From the NCBI GenBank assembly GCA_033816765.1, contig CM066298.1, forward strand, positions 434,001 to 498,000: DNA of 64,000 bases, read 5' to 3'. A program made the translations under genes and the position numbers. Every line of letters starts with the position of its first letter. The first letter of the stretch is position 1. Positions 41,930-52,613 of the stretch are shown here, piece after piece. The notes beneath the pieces were generated by a model that saw nothing but the letters and a program-made list of their open reading frames with translations, made no database searches and was not told the origin of the DNA. The stretch comes from Nothopassalora personata. Taxonomy: Eukaryota > Ascomycota > Dothideomycetes > Mycosphaerellales > Mycosphaerellaceae.

Positions 41930-42875
41930 CTGGGAGTGCTTTCCACCGCCGCACGGTTGTCGCAAGGCGCCGAGAGCCCCCTCCAACTTTCTTGGACGTC
42001 AAACTCTTGCTCACAGCAAAGCCTGCCGATTCGAATGTCGTTTCCTTGAAGGGCCAAAGTGGCCTCTCTTCACTGGCTCCAACGTCGGCCTTGGTTCAAG
42101 ACAGCACGACAGCTTCAGGACTGGGTCTCAGCACTCTCATCCTAGCTGTACGAAGCCCAAAACGAGGTGAAGCAGTGTAAAAACGGCTTCTATTATCTCA
42201 TCCCCGCGGAAATCGTCGTCTAACAGCTATACCTGTTCAGCTACGACACCATCCAGAACTTCGTCAAGCGATGGGAAGCTCTGCCACGCTTGGACTTCGA
42301 TACTCTGAGGGCTGGGATTGTCACATCCACTTTCGAGACCAACCCAAACACTGGACACGAGGGGACAGTTCAGCTCAATACCCTGTCCACCATCTTGCTG
42401 GCCTCATTATTGCTTCAAGTCGTAGGCAAGAAATGTCCGATTGGCCCTGGGCAGATTACGATCGTTGGCTTGCGAGGTGGCGGAGTTCGCGGCGTCCAAG
42501 GAGCAGAAGCAAGACCCATCTTGTCGCAGTTTGACCAAGCCACCGGCTCCAGGCGTGACAATAAAAATCTTCAGTGCCGTAAAGCGGGGCATTGGACGCA
42601 CATGCGAAGTGGGCGCACGTCCCTTGGTCAATGCCGCGGTAGTGGAGGGCAAGCAGTCTCATGGAGGATATTACAGCGACAATGCTACTGGCGAGCAAGG
42701 AAGCTGAGGACGATCGTCGAGGAGGCATACTGACTTGTGCATAGAACGGCTCCCTTGACGAAAGGGGCTCGAAGGCGAGGATCTTGCGAGCAGAGTGTGG
42801 GAAGAGGTCATGACGGAGCTGAGCTTTGCTGATGTGCGTGAGAAGGTTCGGAGTCTGAATCGGCGAGGTCACTAG
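41930..42875 (+). pseudogene. Wrecked short-chain dehydrogenase/reductase gene
   Basis: Pieces in three frames follow the order of a retinol-dehydrogenase-like SDR: the cofactor motif TGSNVGLG (about 42071-42094), LSTLILAVRSPKRGEAV ending at a TAA (42178-42180), FSYDTIQNFVKRWEALPRLD, then GIVTSTFETNPNTGHEGTVQ and LNTLSTILLASLLLQVV, and a C-terminal GRTCEVGARPLVNAAVVEGK with SHGGYY. Frameshifts lie between most pieces. Between ITIVG (about 42465) and the C-terminal part only about 80 bases remain where roughly 100 codons are usual, and no catalytic YxxxK is seen, so an internal deletion has probably removed the active site. It is clearly non-functional as an SDR. Confidence 0.75.
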
Positions 42876-43219
42876 CTTCTTGGGCTTGTGCGAAAGTGCC
42901 GTTCAACGCGTACGATGGTTTTCCATGCGCCTCTGTGGTCCTTCTCACAAGAGCGTGTGATGTGGATGTTGCTCTTGTAGCAGAGTTAAACCTCATCGCA
43001 CATATATGTTCAGCTTCTCGGGCTTTGACATGTCTAATTCCAGTGAAATCTCCTGCAAAGGTGATGGTTCTGGAACAAAAGCACCGGAACAAAAGCACCT
43101 CTACCAAATTCTCTGATTTCCAGACTTTCAAATGCTTCGATCAGCTGAGTTAAGTGGTCCAAATCAATCTGTTCCGCTCGATCAGTCGCCAGAATATCTT
43201 TTGGCGTGGTAAAGTCGCC

Positions 43220-44235
43220 ATCTGAGTCAAAGCTCAGAGAGTCGTTGCCAGGTCTCCCAAGGTGCAGCCACTATGCAAAGCGTTGCAGAATCAATGTATC
43301 GTGCTCTAGTCGGAGGCTCAAGCTTGCTCCAGTCTGCCCTCGTAGCTAAAGGTGTCGCTGCTCGGAGCTGCTGCCCACAAGGAGTGCTTCCGCAGATCTG
43401 TAAGGATGCCACCATCGGCCATGATGGCGCCGCGAAAGAGACCTTTAGTGTCGCCATCGTTGAGGACCATTTGAGTCGCGATGGACATGCTGCCGGCACT
43501 TTTCGCCAAAGAGGGTGACTTGGACTTGTCGCCGCCGATGGCTCCGATGTACTTCTAAATCCAGCGCATCGCGGCATGCTGGTCTTTGAGTGCAAGGTTC
43601 GACACGCCGGCATCCTTGATCTCCTGACGGGCCAGGATTCCGAAGGCATTGAGACGATAGTTCGCAGAGATGATCTGTTCCATATCAACACTCCTTTTAA
43701 TGATCCTCGCGCCTTGATAGATCAGACCAGGTAGAGCCGTGGTCTCAGATGCGACCGCTGAAACGCTTCCCAGCTCAGAGCCGCCAGCATGGATCCAGAA
43801 CCGGAGGAGATGCAGCGTTAGCCATGAGGCCAGAAAATCAATGCTCGCCATCCTAGCCACTTGCAATAGTACTCATTATGACCGGCAATCCTTCCACCTC
43901 ACTTCCATTGAGCCCACTAGGCTTCTGCATATTGACACTCAAACACTCCTCCCCCTGCTGCAACAAATTGAGGCCTGGTCCACCGCCCCCAATAATCTTC
44001 TGAGCACATGCTTCACCTCAACAAGTTCCTGCTGCGGACACGCAATGCCATACTTCGTCGCATCCTGCACGCCCTCCAGCGTGTCCTGCTGCGCATTCAC
44101 GACTCGGGAATTCTCATACCATCGCGCCTTCGCGAAGGGCATGCCCAAGAAGCCGTCCACGCCGAGGAATGCATTGTGCCTTTGAAGTGTCGTAATCGAG
44201 GGGAACTTGAGGTTTGTTGCCGAGGAGGTCCTCAA
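43220..44235 (-). pseudogene. Wrecked type-B carboxylesterase gene
   Basis: Minus-strand pieces follow the carboxylesterase/lipase order: FLGVDGFLGMPFAKARWYEN and DATKYGIACPQQ (44170-44010), then FWIHAGGSELG (43800), IISANYRLNAFGILA, NLALKDQHAAMRWI, a TAG at 43555-43557, KYIGAIGGDKSK, the nucleophile region SAGSMSIATQMVLN, and GLFRGAIMADGG. In intact members the motif is W-[VI]-Q before xxI, so the TAG stands where a conserved Gln is expected. A base is missing just before TCACCCTC and an extra base sits in the A run (TTTT at 43500-43503 on the plus strand), so the G-E-S-A-G elbow reads x-K-S-A-G. The middle (43870-44010) is also scrambled. No downstream active-site His region was found, so the 3' part is missing or beyond recognition. 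Confidence 0.75.
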
Positions 44236-44862
44236 CGAGGCCTAGTTGCGGAGCCGCGAGGGAGAGGAGAGGAGAGGAGGAGCCTGGCGAGCCTGCTGGC
44301 AGCGCGAGACATGGTGGGATAGAAGTCAAGCACTTGGACATGTTGAACGTGGGAAGAGGTGCGGTCATGTATATCTATGTATGATCTCAGCTCGTAAGGA
44401 CAGCGCTTGCCAAAGCAGTTCATCACAGTGTTGATCATCGGAGGTGGTTGTGCATGATCGCCATGCCACAACGTGAGGACTGGTCGCGGCAGTGATGGAT
44501 GGGTGCACATGTCGAAGCTTGACGAGTATGCTCCGTCTATACGAGGAGGTGCTCTGCTGCATGTCGTAGGCCGAAACGCTTGCGCCTCTCACCAGCTGAT
44601 CGTGAGGTTCGTACTTCGTGTCTACGTCAAGGTTTGACAAGCTTTGCTTTATTCTGTACAGAGAACAAGTAAAGTGCCTTGTTCTTACAAGAGCCGCATT
44701 TGCCCGTAGCGAATCATCAGAAGCACGGCTCGGATAGAGAGAGCTCAAGATCGGCTCGGAAAGTTGAACCGATATGCTGAGCTGAAGAATGCTCGGGTGT
44801 GAGGATTTCAATGCTGGTATTCTGCCACGTCATCATGTCGTCGCTCGTGTGCGTTTCATCAC
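44236..44862. other. Interval between the esterase wreck and the siroheme gene
   Basis: No gene is supported. The left part has GGAGA-type low-complexity sequence (44262-44285). Overlapping minus-strand frames here lack domain character. Confidence 0.4.
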
Positions 44863-46665
44863 TTATACCGTCACCGGCGCTCCCAACATATTCGGCCCCT
44901 CTGTGCCCGGCGTGCCAGGCATGGAAACCAAAGCATCCTTCAATCCATCAAGGCCGTTGGCACTCTCATTGAGGCCATTGAGCGCATCAAGTCCACGGAA
45001 ACCATCTTCAACAACCCACTTCTGCGGCGAATTGTGCAGCACTTCACAAGATGCGCCCACGACCAGCAAGCCAGGCGGCCGACTGCCCTCCTCCTCCACA
45101 GCAGCATTGACGTGCTCCAATGTCGTTCTAATGACGCGTTGATCAGGGCACGAGGCACGCTCGATAACTGCACATGGTGTCGATAATGGATAAGGCGAGC
45201 TTTCGTGTTTCGTCAGAGTCGTGATCAGGCCTGTTGTTGCTAAGCCATCCTTGACGGAGTCTTTCAGTCGATGCAGGGCCATCAGGAAGACGACAGTTTG
45301 GTTTTGTAGGTAAGCTGGTGGAGGTGGTGCCGCACCGCCACGTCCAGCGCCAGTGCAAACGAGCACCTGGTCGCTTACGGCCCGGTGCGTGACGGGTATA
45401 TGTGCGAATAGCGGAGCACTGAGTGCGGATGTAATACCAGGAAGCACGAGGGCTTCGTAGTTGTGCTCGTGAAAGAAAGCTACTTCTTCTGCGCCGCGGC
45501 CGTATAGGTACGGATCTCCTTGCTTGAGCCTGAGGACTGTCTTGCCCTGGTTCAGTCCCTCCAGGCCCATCCTGTGTAGCTCGTCTTGTGCATTGTCGGC
45601 GTTTCCAGGAAACTTCCGTGCAATCTGGACCGGTGTCCTTCGAGGTATAAGCTTCAGCACATCCGCTGGCACGAGCTTATCGGCAAGAACCAAATCTGCG
45701 CATCGGATCGCTTTCAGTGTCGCTATAGTGAGAAGATCGGGATGGCCAGGACCAGATCCAGCAAGGATGATGCGACCTCGTAGACGTCTCGAGTCCAGTT
45801 TGGAAATGCTAAGTGGAGATTTTTCACTTGCACTTGAGGGCGCTGTCTTCTCTTGCTTGTACGCCAGCAAGATATCATCCACATCCTCATCAGTGATTGC
45901 AGCCAACCTGCTCAGCGGCCAGTATTCGCAGATCTGAGCAAGCCATCTCATGCGCCTAGCTTTCGCGGCTTCAGCATCTGTCGGTAACACGAGCTTATTG
46001 AAGTTCGCTGTTTGTCCCGCATCGTCGTCTTCTGCCTCGAGATCTGTTCCTGCCTCATCTGCGTGATCTTGTTCCCATATTCTTCTCCGTACTGTGCCTA
46101 GCCTTTCGACGGCTTCTCCCAGGGTTTGTGGCAACAATGCTGCTATTTCACGACGTATCCGCGATGCGAGCTTGCAGCCTTTGCCTGACGTCGTCACACC
46201 GATCTGAAGAGGCCCAGACGAGTGTGTTGACAACAGCGTAAATGTGCACAAGTTCGGCGCATCTGTCACGTTGACGGGTATGCGCAATCTTCGGCAAAGG
46301 GTTGATATTCTCGTTGCAGACGCCGACTTGCCACCAGAGGTGACGAAGACGGCGTCAACAACATGATCAATCTCTCCCCGTCCAAGTGTGGTCAAGTCGC
46401 GCTCTTCGAAGTCACGCTTGAGCCATTGTACATTCTTCTCTTCTATTCTCTTTGCAAGACCATAATGTATGTTGGCGTGCTCGGGTGCGACGAGGATTGG
46501 TGTCGCGCCTACTTCAAGCGACTTGCTGCATCGTGCGCCGGCGAGGGGATTCGACCCAATGATCAGGTGTACATGCGCAGTGGAGTCGACGGCAGTCAAG
46601 AGTGCTGGAGACATGCTCTGTCCAGATCGGGTTCGAGTTTGTGGGACAATGGAGTGGCCAGGCAT
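44863..46665 (-). CDS. Bifunctional siroheme enzyme: Met8-like dehydrogenase/chelatase fused to uroporphyrinogen-III methyltransferase
   Basis: An intronless gene of 600 residues from ATG 46665; Met18 is an alternative start. Residues about 30-230 resemble Met8/CysG-N: an NAD-binding fold (VHLIIGSNPLAGARCSKSLE), VDAVFVTSGG and VNVTDAPNLCTFTLLST, followed by a substrate-binding helix region (GVTTSGKGCKLASRIRREIA). Residues from about 295 are the SAM-dependent methyltransferase, with LAGSGPGHPDLLTIATLKAI at about 300, DKLVP, LRLKQGDPYLYGRGAEE at about 383, VLPGITSALSAPLFAHIPVT and GLLVVGASCEVL. The protein should make precorrin-2 and siroheme, the cofactor of sulfite and nitrite reductases. S. 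cerevisiae uses separate Met1 and Met8; bacteria fuse them as CysG in the same order. It lies 14.5 kb from PAPS reductase. Confidence 0.9.
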   Translation of the reverse strand: MPGHSIVPQTRTRSGQSMSPALLTAVDSTAHVHLIIGSNPLAGARCSKSLEVGATPILVAPEHANIHYGLAKRIEEKNVQWLKRDFEERDLTTLGRGEIDHVVDAVFVTSGGKSASATRISTLCRRLRIPVNVTDAPNLCTFTLLSTHSSGPLQIGVTTSGKGCKLASRIRREIAALLPQTLGEAVERLGTVRRRIWEQDHADEAGTDLEAEDDDAGQTANFNKLVLPTDAEAAKARRMRWLAQICEYWPLSRLAAITDEDVDDILLAYKQEKTAPSSASEKSPLSISKLDSRRLRGRIILAGSGPGHPDLLTIATLKAIRCADLVLADKLVPADVLKLIPRRTPVQIARKFPGNADNAQDELHRMGLEGLNQGKTVLRLKQGDPYLYGRGAEEVAFFHEHNYEALVLPGITSALSAPLFAHIPVTHRAVSDQVLVCTGAGRGGAAPPPPAYLQNQTVVFLMALHRLKDSVKDGLATTGLITTLTKHESSPYPLSTPCAVIERASCPDQRVIRTTLEHVNAAVEEEGSRPPGLLVVGASCEVLHNSPQKWVVEDGFRGLDALNGLNESANGLDGLKDALVSMPGTPGTEGPNMLGAPVTV

Positions 46666-47096
46666 GTTGGCTGTGTAGAGACTGTATATCTTTCTTCACA
46701 GAACAATGCCTTCCAGGCAGTAAGCAGATAGCAAAGCTATTTGCTTTGCCACGGGTTCGATAGCGAGAGACACCATCTGCAGCCACTCACAGGTGTTGTA
46801 AATCTTATCAGTCTGCAGATGCGGATGCCGATCGCGGAGGATTGCGGGCCGCGGAGAAAGTTGGTTGTCACCCGACTCTTTGTGTGCGTGGAACACCTCC
46901 ACCAGACGATGTGAAAAATCGTGCTGGAGATGTTCTCCGGTGTGTGAAACATATACTTTCGTGTTTGCACTGGCCAGAACAGTGCTCGGAGCGGGTGCAA
47001 TTTGTGATGGGCCGACCTCCCATGTTCCGCGTTGTAATCTCCCTCACATTCATCGAGCTCTTCCTTGTGCATCGCGTGCAACATGTCACGATATGG
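46666..47096. other. Promoter interval of the siroheme gene
   Basis: 430 bases between the stop of the Rogdi-like gene and the start of the siroheme gene, both on the minus strand. No gene is supported. Confidence 0.45.
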
Positions 47097-48044
47097 TCAA
47101 CCCTCCTCATGTTCCCGGCCCATCACCACGTCTAGAGCCCTTCTCGAAAGCGCGACGTTCCGTTCGAGCGCTCCGAGCTTGGCCATTGCAGCCATGAGGC
47201 TCGGATCTTGGGATTCCACCCTCACCTTGTCGCGCACTCGAACCTCCTGACCCTTGAACATGAAGACGTCGTGCGCTTCGTCGTGGAACGCCGGTCGTGG
47301 TCCGCCCAGTGCTGTAGTCAGTCTCTCGCGTAGTGAGAAGCCGCTGTAGGAGGGAGGTGTAACGCCCAGTGGTGTGTTTGTTCCAGTGTTGGGATGTGCA
47401 GCTTCGAGAGTGCGCACGTTGAGCAGTACTGCAGCTTCGGAGATAGAGAGGTGGAAGGAAACGTTCGGCGGTAGTGGAGGATTGAAGGCGTGTTCGTCGA
47501 GGGGGTCCTCGTTCCACGCCTTCTGGCTCTCAGTCCAGCCTTTCAACGATGCCTTCGCCTCCTGAATGTTGTCGTGCAGGAGTCGCATTTGACTTGAGAT
47601 GTAGTCGGCATTGCTGCTGTCGCCTGTCCAGCGTGTCGCGTCCACAACATCGAGACATGCATTGATTAGTGTTCGCGCGGTTGTCAACTGTTCAAGTGCA
47701 ATGGTCGGGGCGGTAGGCAGACTTGATATCGACAGCTTGTAACTGCTTTGACCGCGTGGAGGTGGCAGTGAAGGCAGTCGCAACTGAACATCGCCTTTCA
47801 CAATACGCGCGCCAACTCTGGTGATGAAGCCTTTGAGGTTCTCGGATCGTTGTGAAGACAGAACCAATGTCGAACCAGGCTCTTTCGGTGCAAGCAGTGC
47901 GGCGCAGTCTTCAAGGCCTTCTTTGAGCGAGCGCAGCGTGTCCTGCAGGGAGGACAGCAGCCACGCTAGCTCACGTGCGAGGGATGCTTCTTCCTCCTTG
48001 ATGAGGTCGTCTGGTGCGATTGCTGGCCATACCAGAGTCGACAT
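47097..48044 (-). CDS. RAV2: Rogdi/Rav2-like protein (V-ATPase assembly, RAVE complex)
   Basis: An intronless gene of 315 residues from ATG 48044. The N-terminal half is helical (EEEASLARELAWLLSSLQDT), and the C-terminal half includes NPPLPPNVSFHLSISEAAVL with LLNVRTLE, a hallmark of the Rogdi/Rav2 family, ending with AMAKLGALERNVALSRRALD. In yeast Rav2 joins Rav1 and Skp1 in RAVE, which reassembles the V1 and V0 sectors of the vacuolar ATPase. Length is usual for the family. There are no membrane helices, so it is likely cytosolic. The family assignment rests on the conserved central motif and overall layout. Confidence 0.8.
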   Translation of the reverse strand: MSTLVWPAIAPDDLIKEEEASLARELAWLLSSLQDTLRSLKEGLEDCAALLAPKEPGSTLVLSSQRSENLKGFITRVGARIVKGDVQLRLPSLPPPRGQSSYKLSISSLPTAPTIALEQLTTARTLINACLDVVDATRWTGDSSNADYISSQMRLLHDNIQEAKASLKGWTESQKAWNEDPLDEHAFNPPLPPNVSFHLSISEAAVLLNVRTLEAAHPNTGTNTPLGVTPPSYSGFSLRERLTTALGGPRPAFHDEAHDVFMFKGQEVRVRDKVRVESQDPSLMAAMAKLGALERNVALSRRALDVVMGREHEEG

Positions 48045-48636
48045 GATTATTTGTGATCTAGGTCAAAAGACGATACCACACGCGCCGACGAGCCTGGACC
48101 ATGCCGAAGGAGAGTGTTTGGCAGGACCACAATGCGCCACGCACAGATTGCAAGGTGGACATGACATGTGACTGGTGAGATGGGGATGGCGATCTAGTCC
48201 TACCGCGGTGATGGAAAGTCTCATGCGCTGTCCCGTCACACAAACAGCTGTCATATCCCCCTTCCCGTTGCACACAACTACATACTGCTGCTGTTAAGAA
48301 ATGCTCAGCAACATCATATCACGTGGCCAGCTGCGTGTTGTGAGTGGCTTGATAGCGGTTGACTTCGAGGCGGTGATGTCACTCTTGGGAGCTCGTTGTC
48401 ATTGTCAAGCGTCAACGGCTTGAAGCTTATGGAGGAGACATCCTTGGTTTCTCCCACAAACAAGAAGTCTTGCACCTCGCCCACAGGCTCTAATACTCCC
48501 TGCGCTCCCGAATCCCAAACGACCTATTCTTCTCCCCACAGCTTCAGAGAGTGTTTCGAGAGCTGCTTGTCGCAACCGAATTCCGAGTGGGACTTGTTTG
48601 TTGTGAAACAGTCTGAGCTGCGCGTAGCTGTTCTCG

Positions 48637-49552
48637 ATGGCCATTGCACGTAAGTCACCACAACACAGCATCGACAGCGACAGCGACCTCATCGCGACAC
48701 GGCAAGATCCTGACAGCACATCGCAGGCCCCCTTTTAGGCCTGACAGCCATTGTCCTCCTCGCCGGAGGCATCGTGCTGCAGTTCCTCGTCATCCTCTCC
48801 GGCCTGGACAGCTCGCCCTTAAACGAAATCTATTTCTTACAGGCAAACACGGACGCTATCACAAATGGCAACTCACAACTGAGAAACCCAGCACGATGGA
48901 CATACCTCGACATATGTGGCGTCAACAATGGCCGCAACGCCGACTGCTCCTCGACGCGCGCAGCACTACCCTTCGACCCAGTGAGGAACTTTGGCACCAC
49001 GACTGGCGTTCCTGAGGCATTCGTCAACCACCGAAACTACTACTTCTACCTGAGCCGATTCGCCTGGGTCTTCTACCTCATCGCGCTCTTCTTTGCCGTC
49101 GTCACCTTCCTCCTGAGCATCTTCTCGCTCTTCTCCCGTCTCGGCGCCTACCTCAGCGGCTTCACCGTCTTCATCGCAGTCGGCATGCAAGCTGTCGCAG
49201 CAGCTCTGATGACGTGAGTCGCAGCACAACCTTCCACGCAAACTTCTACTAACAGCCTCTCAGCGCCTGGGTAGTCAAAGGTCGCGATAACTTCCGTAGG
49301 GCCGGCATGGACGCGCACGTCGGCGTCAAAGCCATGGCCTTCTCCTGGACCTCCTTCGCCGTATTCTTCCTCGCCTCCGTCCTATTCTGCATCGGCGGCA
49401 GCGTCGACAAGAATAAGACCTCGACCAAAAAATCCTACTTTGGCCGCAAGGGCTCCAAGCGCAGCACCCGCGAGCGCGGAAGCTTCATTGATACGAGCAG
49501 TGACAGGAGAGTCAAGGACGAGTACGTCACGCGATACCCTGACTCTCCTTAA
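48637..49552 (+). CDS. Sur7-family plasma-membrane protein (FMP45/SUR7-like)
   Basis: Exons 48637-48649, 48727-49213 and 49264-49552 give 262 residues. The first exon is only 13 bases (ATG GCC ATT GCA C); the introns are GTAAGT...TCGCAG and GTGAGT...CTCTCAG with CTACTAAC. The first helix is LLGLTAIVLLAGGIVLQFLV. An extracellular loop has WTYLDICGVNNGRNADC, matching the W and paired Cys of the SUR7 family, followed by three helices (FYLIALFFAVVTFLLSIFSL, FTVFIAVGMQAVAAALM, FSWTSFAVFFLASVLFC) and a basic cytosolic tail. Family members mark eisosomes/MCC domains and affect cell-wall and membrane organisation. This is the second SUR7/PalI-type protein in the window after PalI. Confidence 0.88.
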
Positions 49553-50387
49553 ACGCAGCCATCTCCATCATCGTCTTGAATCGACTGCCATCTCGTGCTG
49601 ACCGGCGTACTTTCAGGTACGAGTAGATGCCTCACGGCGTCTCTACGGTCATGAACGAATGCTACGAAGACAAGACTGGGACACCAAGGGCGAAGTTTGG
49701 ATACAATGAACAATGTTGGATGGAGACACAGAAACAGAAACAGAAAACAGGATACCATGGTGGGGATCTCGTAATGTCCGTCACGTGGAATGATATGTAT
49801 CACTTTCTGAATGTGTTTGAGCAAGGAGCATACAGCACTGCAGAGCCTGCCTGTTTTGCTTGCGTCAAAAGATACCAATGAGAAACCTATGTACGATATA
49901 CATGTAATGTCTTGAGAGAGAGAGAGATCTTGTAATGGAAACGATTGTCGTGATTGGAGAGGTTGTGTCTTTCCTTCTCGCTTTGTGCGTCATGATCGTA
50001 TTGAGGATCGGGCGACGTTGGGAAGCAGTGAGGGCGGTGGTGTTCTTGCTGTTTTTGGCGCGGCTTGTGTCTGCAATGGCAGGTGCTCCAAGGTCTGGGA
50101 AGGCACGAAGGAGATAGGAAAAGGAGACGGGGTTTCAGTGCGTTTCATTGAGGATGAGATGACTATAGGTACAGTACATGCAGTTTGACTGCGACGAAGA
50201 CTGGCGTCCTTGGCCAGCCGTGTTGCAGTATCAATGCTCAGCTCTGTGGTGAGTGTATCAGCCAGATCTTCGTCTCTGATGTCGTACGTTGCTCGATGTA
50301 TCAATGGCTACATCTTCATCCCGGCGATGTGTATCCTGCTATTTCAGGAGATGTTAGATGCTGAGGACGTGTAGACTTGGTGCTGAT
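49553..50387. other. Convergent intergenic region
   Basis: 835 bases between the Sur7-like gene and the coiled-coil gene, both ending here. Only short frames are seen. Simple sequence includes a GA run at 49916-49926. Presumably 3' UTRs and terminators. Confidence 0.45.
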
Positions 50388-52137
50388 TTAGCCGAGCCAG
50401 ACGACTCCCTTGCGCCAGACTTTGCCCTTGTCGTAGTTGGTACCGTCGGCGGTGCCGTAAGCGACCACGGCTGGGCTGCACAGGAGGACGATCTTGCGAC
50501 CGTCAAGGGCATCTGGCTCGTCATCTACCTCCGGCAGGTGAAGTGGATGTGTCTCCAGATCAGCTGCTTTGTGGTTGTAGCACAGCGCTCGGTCGACGTT
50601 GAGGAAGTTGACATCACGGACCGTGACGCTCTGCTTGCGTGAGAGGAACATCCACGAGAGCTCGGCAGCATGCAGGAGGATGGCTTCCAGACCAGGCAGA
50701 GCAGCTTGGCAGTTGGCAGAAGGAATCAAGACATCTGCGGCCTCAGTCAAGATCGTCTCAGCCCAGTGATGAGCCGCTTGATGGCGGCTCTTATCGGCGA
50801 CTGCTTTTGCATCCTCAGCAGCTTTGCCCTCACTGCCGTCGGGTGGATCGAGTAAGCGGAACAACTGGCAGCGCCAGGCGTGAGCTCCTGCTTCGTCCTC
50901 TGATCATATGTTAGCCGAATAAAAGCAGGAAACACACGCTTGCGACTTACTTGATAGTAGTTGGGACAAGATATGGTCCAGACCAGCGGCATCGTTTCTT
51001 TGCAGTGTGCCATCGCCGCCCAGGCCAACGAATGCGAAGAATGGATCTTTGATCATTCGCCGCATGATGACAGAGGACACAATGGCCGCCGAGAGGAGAG
51101 CTGCTGCTTTGCTGGGCTTCTTGGACATGCTCTTGTTCTTCTCGAGCCTCTGCAGCAGGTCCTGAGTCGATGGGGTGCAGCCATCGTCTTGGAGTCGGAA
51201 GCCTATGAGGTGGAAGCGGGGCGAGGTTTTCATATCCTGGAGCGACATTGTGGCGTACTTGACACTCCACTGCTTGACATCGCTGAGGATGACTTTCAGC
51301 TTACGGTCGATGTCAGAGACTGACAGAGGAGCCCAGTGCTCGGCTTCGACGTTGCGGAGAGATGCTTCCCTGCATCACTTTCACTTGAGCTCTGAGATGA
51401 TCGAGCTCCGCTTCGTAGCTAGCGCACCGCTGGTCGAGATTCTGATTGCTCAACTGGAGACGTTCACATTCTTTGCGCAGAATCGCGACCTTCTGATTGG
51501 CTTGATTGGCATTGGCGGCATGCTGGGCGCCTTGCTTCCTAGCGTTCTCGATGCAATGGGCGTATTCCTTCTCAGCTTTCTCAATGCGTTCATTGGCCAT
51601 GTTGATGTACGTGGTCGTTCTGGCCTCGTACTTCTGCTGCTCTTGCCTCTTTACTTCCTTGACTTCGGCCTCTGACGCTCTGAGATCTGCCTGGAGGCGG
51701 TAGACATGTTGCTTGCAGGCTTCTATGGTCTCTCGCAGCTCTAACTTCTCCAAATTGTGCTTCTTGATCTCACGGGATAGCTCTTGACACTCGATCTCCA
51801 CACTCAGGAGCGCTGCTTTGACCGAAGTCTGATGCGATCTGCTGAGGCCGATGGCGTTGAGACCGTAGTCGAGCCAAGTGTTTCGTGGGCTCGTCTTTGC
51901 CCTGCTCCGAGTGGTGGTCGGCCGGCCGTCCTGTCTCTTGTGGTCGTAGGGGTATTCATAGCTGGAGTTCTCCATGTTTTGTGATTGAGTCCTCTCGTTG
52001 TCTCCAGCTTGCATGTTTCGGCCTACGCTTGGCTTGTCGCGGCAGGTCCGCGGCGTGCCTTTTGCAGTTCGAGCTGTGTGTGAGCTGTCTAATGGCTGGT
52101 AGCTGGGATCGGTGCAGAAGCGGTCACCGTCGATCAT
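50388..52137 (-). CDS. Coiled-coil protein, unrecognised fungal family
   Basis: Exons 52137-51428, 51369-50951 and 50899-50388 sum to exactly 547 codons (546 residues). The first intron (58 bases, GTGCGC...ATGCAG) is inferred because the frames either side differ and the splice reads NLDQREASLRNVEAEHWAPL; the second (51 bases, GTAAGT...GATCAG with GCTAAC) is clear. Residues 1-95 are disordered; 110-235 form a long coiled coil (ELSREIKKHNLEKLELRETI, ERIEKAEKEYAHCIENARKQ); then PLSVSDIDRKLKVILSDVKQ and WSVKYA begin a C-terminal helical domain of about 300 residues. WAPLS-x-x-DI-type sequences are familiar from uncharacterised ascomycete proteins, but no function is known to me. Retaining intron 1 would leave the frame open a further 38 codons and then stop. 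Confidence 0.75.
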
Positions 52138-52613
52138 GGTGCTGTGGTGTGATGGTCTTTCGTATTATTAAGGTCGGCAGTCGTGTACTCAAGTCTTAGT
52201 GGTAGTGAGATGTGATAAGAACGCATAGCTGCTGTCTGGAGTGCTGTCGGCTCGCACGCATGTGATCGCAGGGATCGTGAAGTGAAGTGAGGGTGCGCCC
52301 AAATTCTCAGGCAAGAACGCCCAACTATTCCAAGCAACAGCCGCAATCTGCAGCATCTTGTGACTGTCACAACCTCACCTCAACTCTGAGATGCACTCAC
52401 TTTCCGCCATGCAGCTTGCATTCACGCTCTCTCGGGCAACGGCACGGCGCTTTGCACGTGGCGCAGGCGCCAGAGCTGCCGTCCCATACAGCGCACCGTC
52501 TTCTTCCCCTCTTCTTTCCAAATATCCTCCTCTTCGACACAAAATTGCTTTACGACCATTTCTTGAAAAGCTTTACAACCTCCAATCCACATCCTTGCCA
52601 CCCATCAACCAAC

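Noticed and set aside
37823..46665. Secondary-metabolite gene cluster around the MFS exporter, SDR and esterase
   Set aside because: No polyketide synthase, peptide synthetase, terpene synthase or pathway regulator is present. The SDR and esterase are wrecks and the distances are large.
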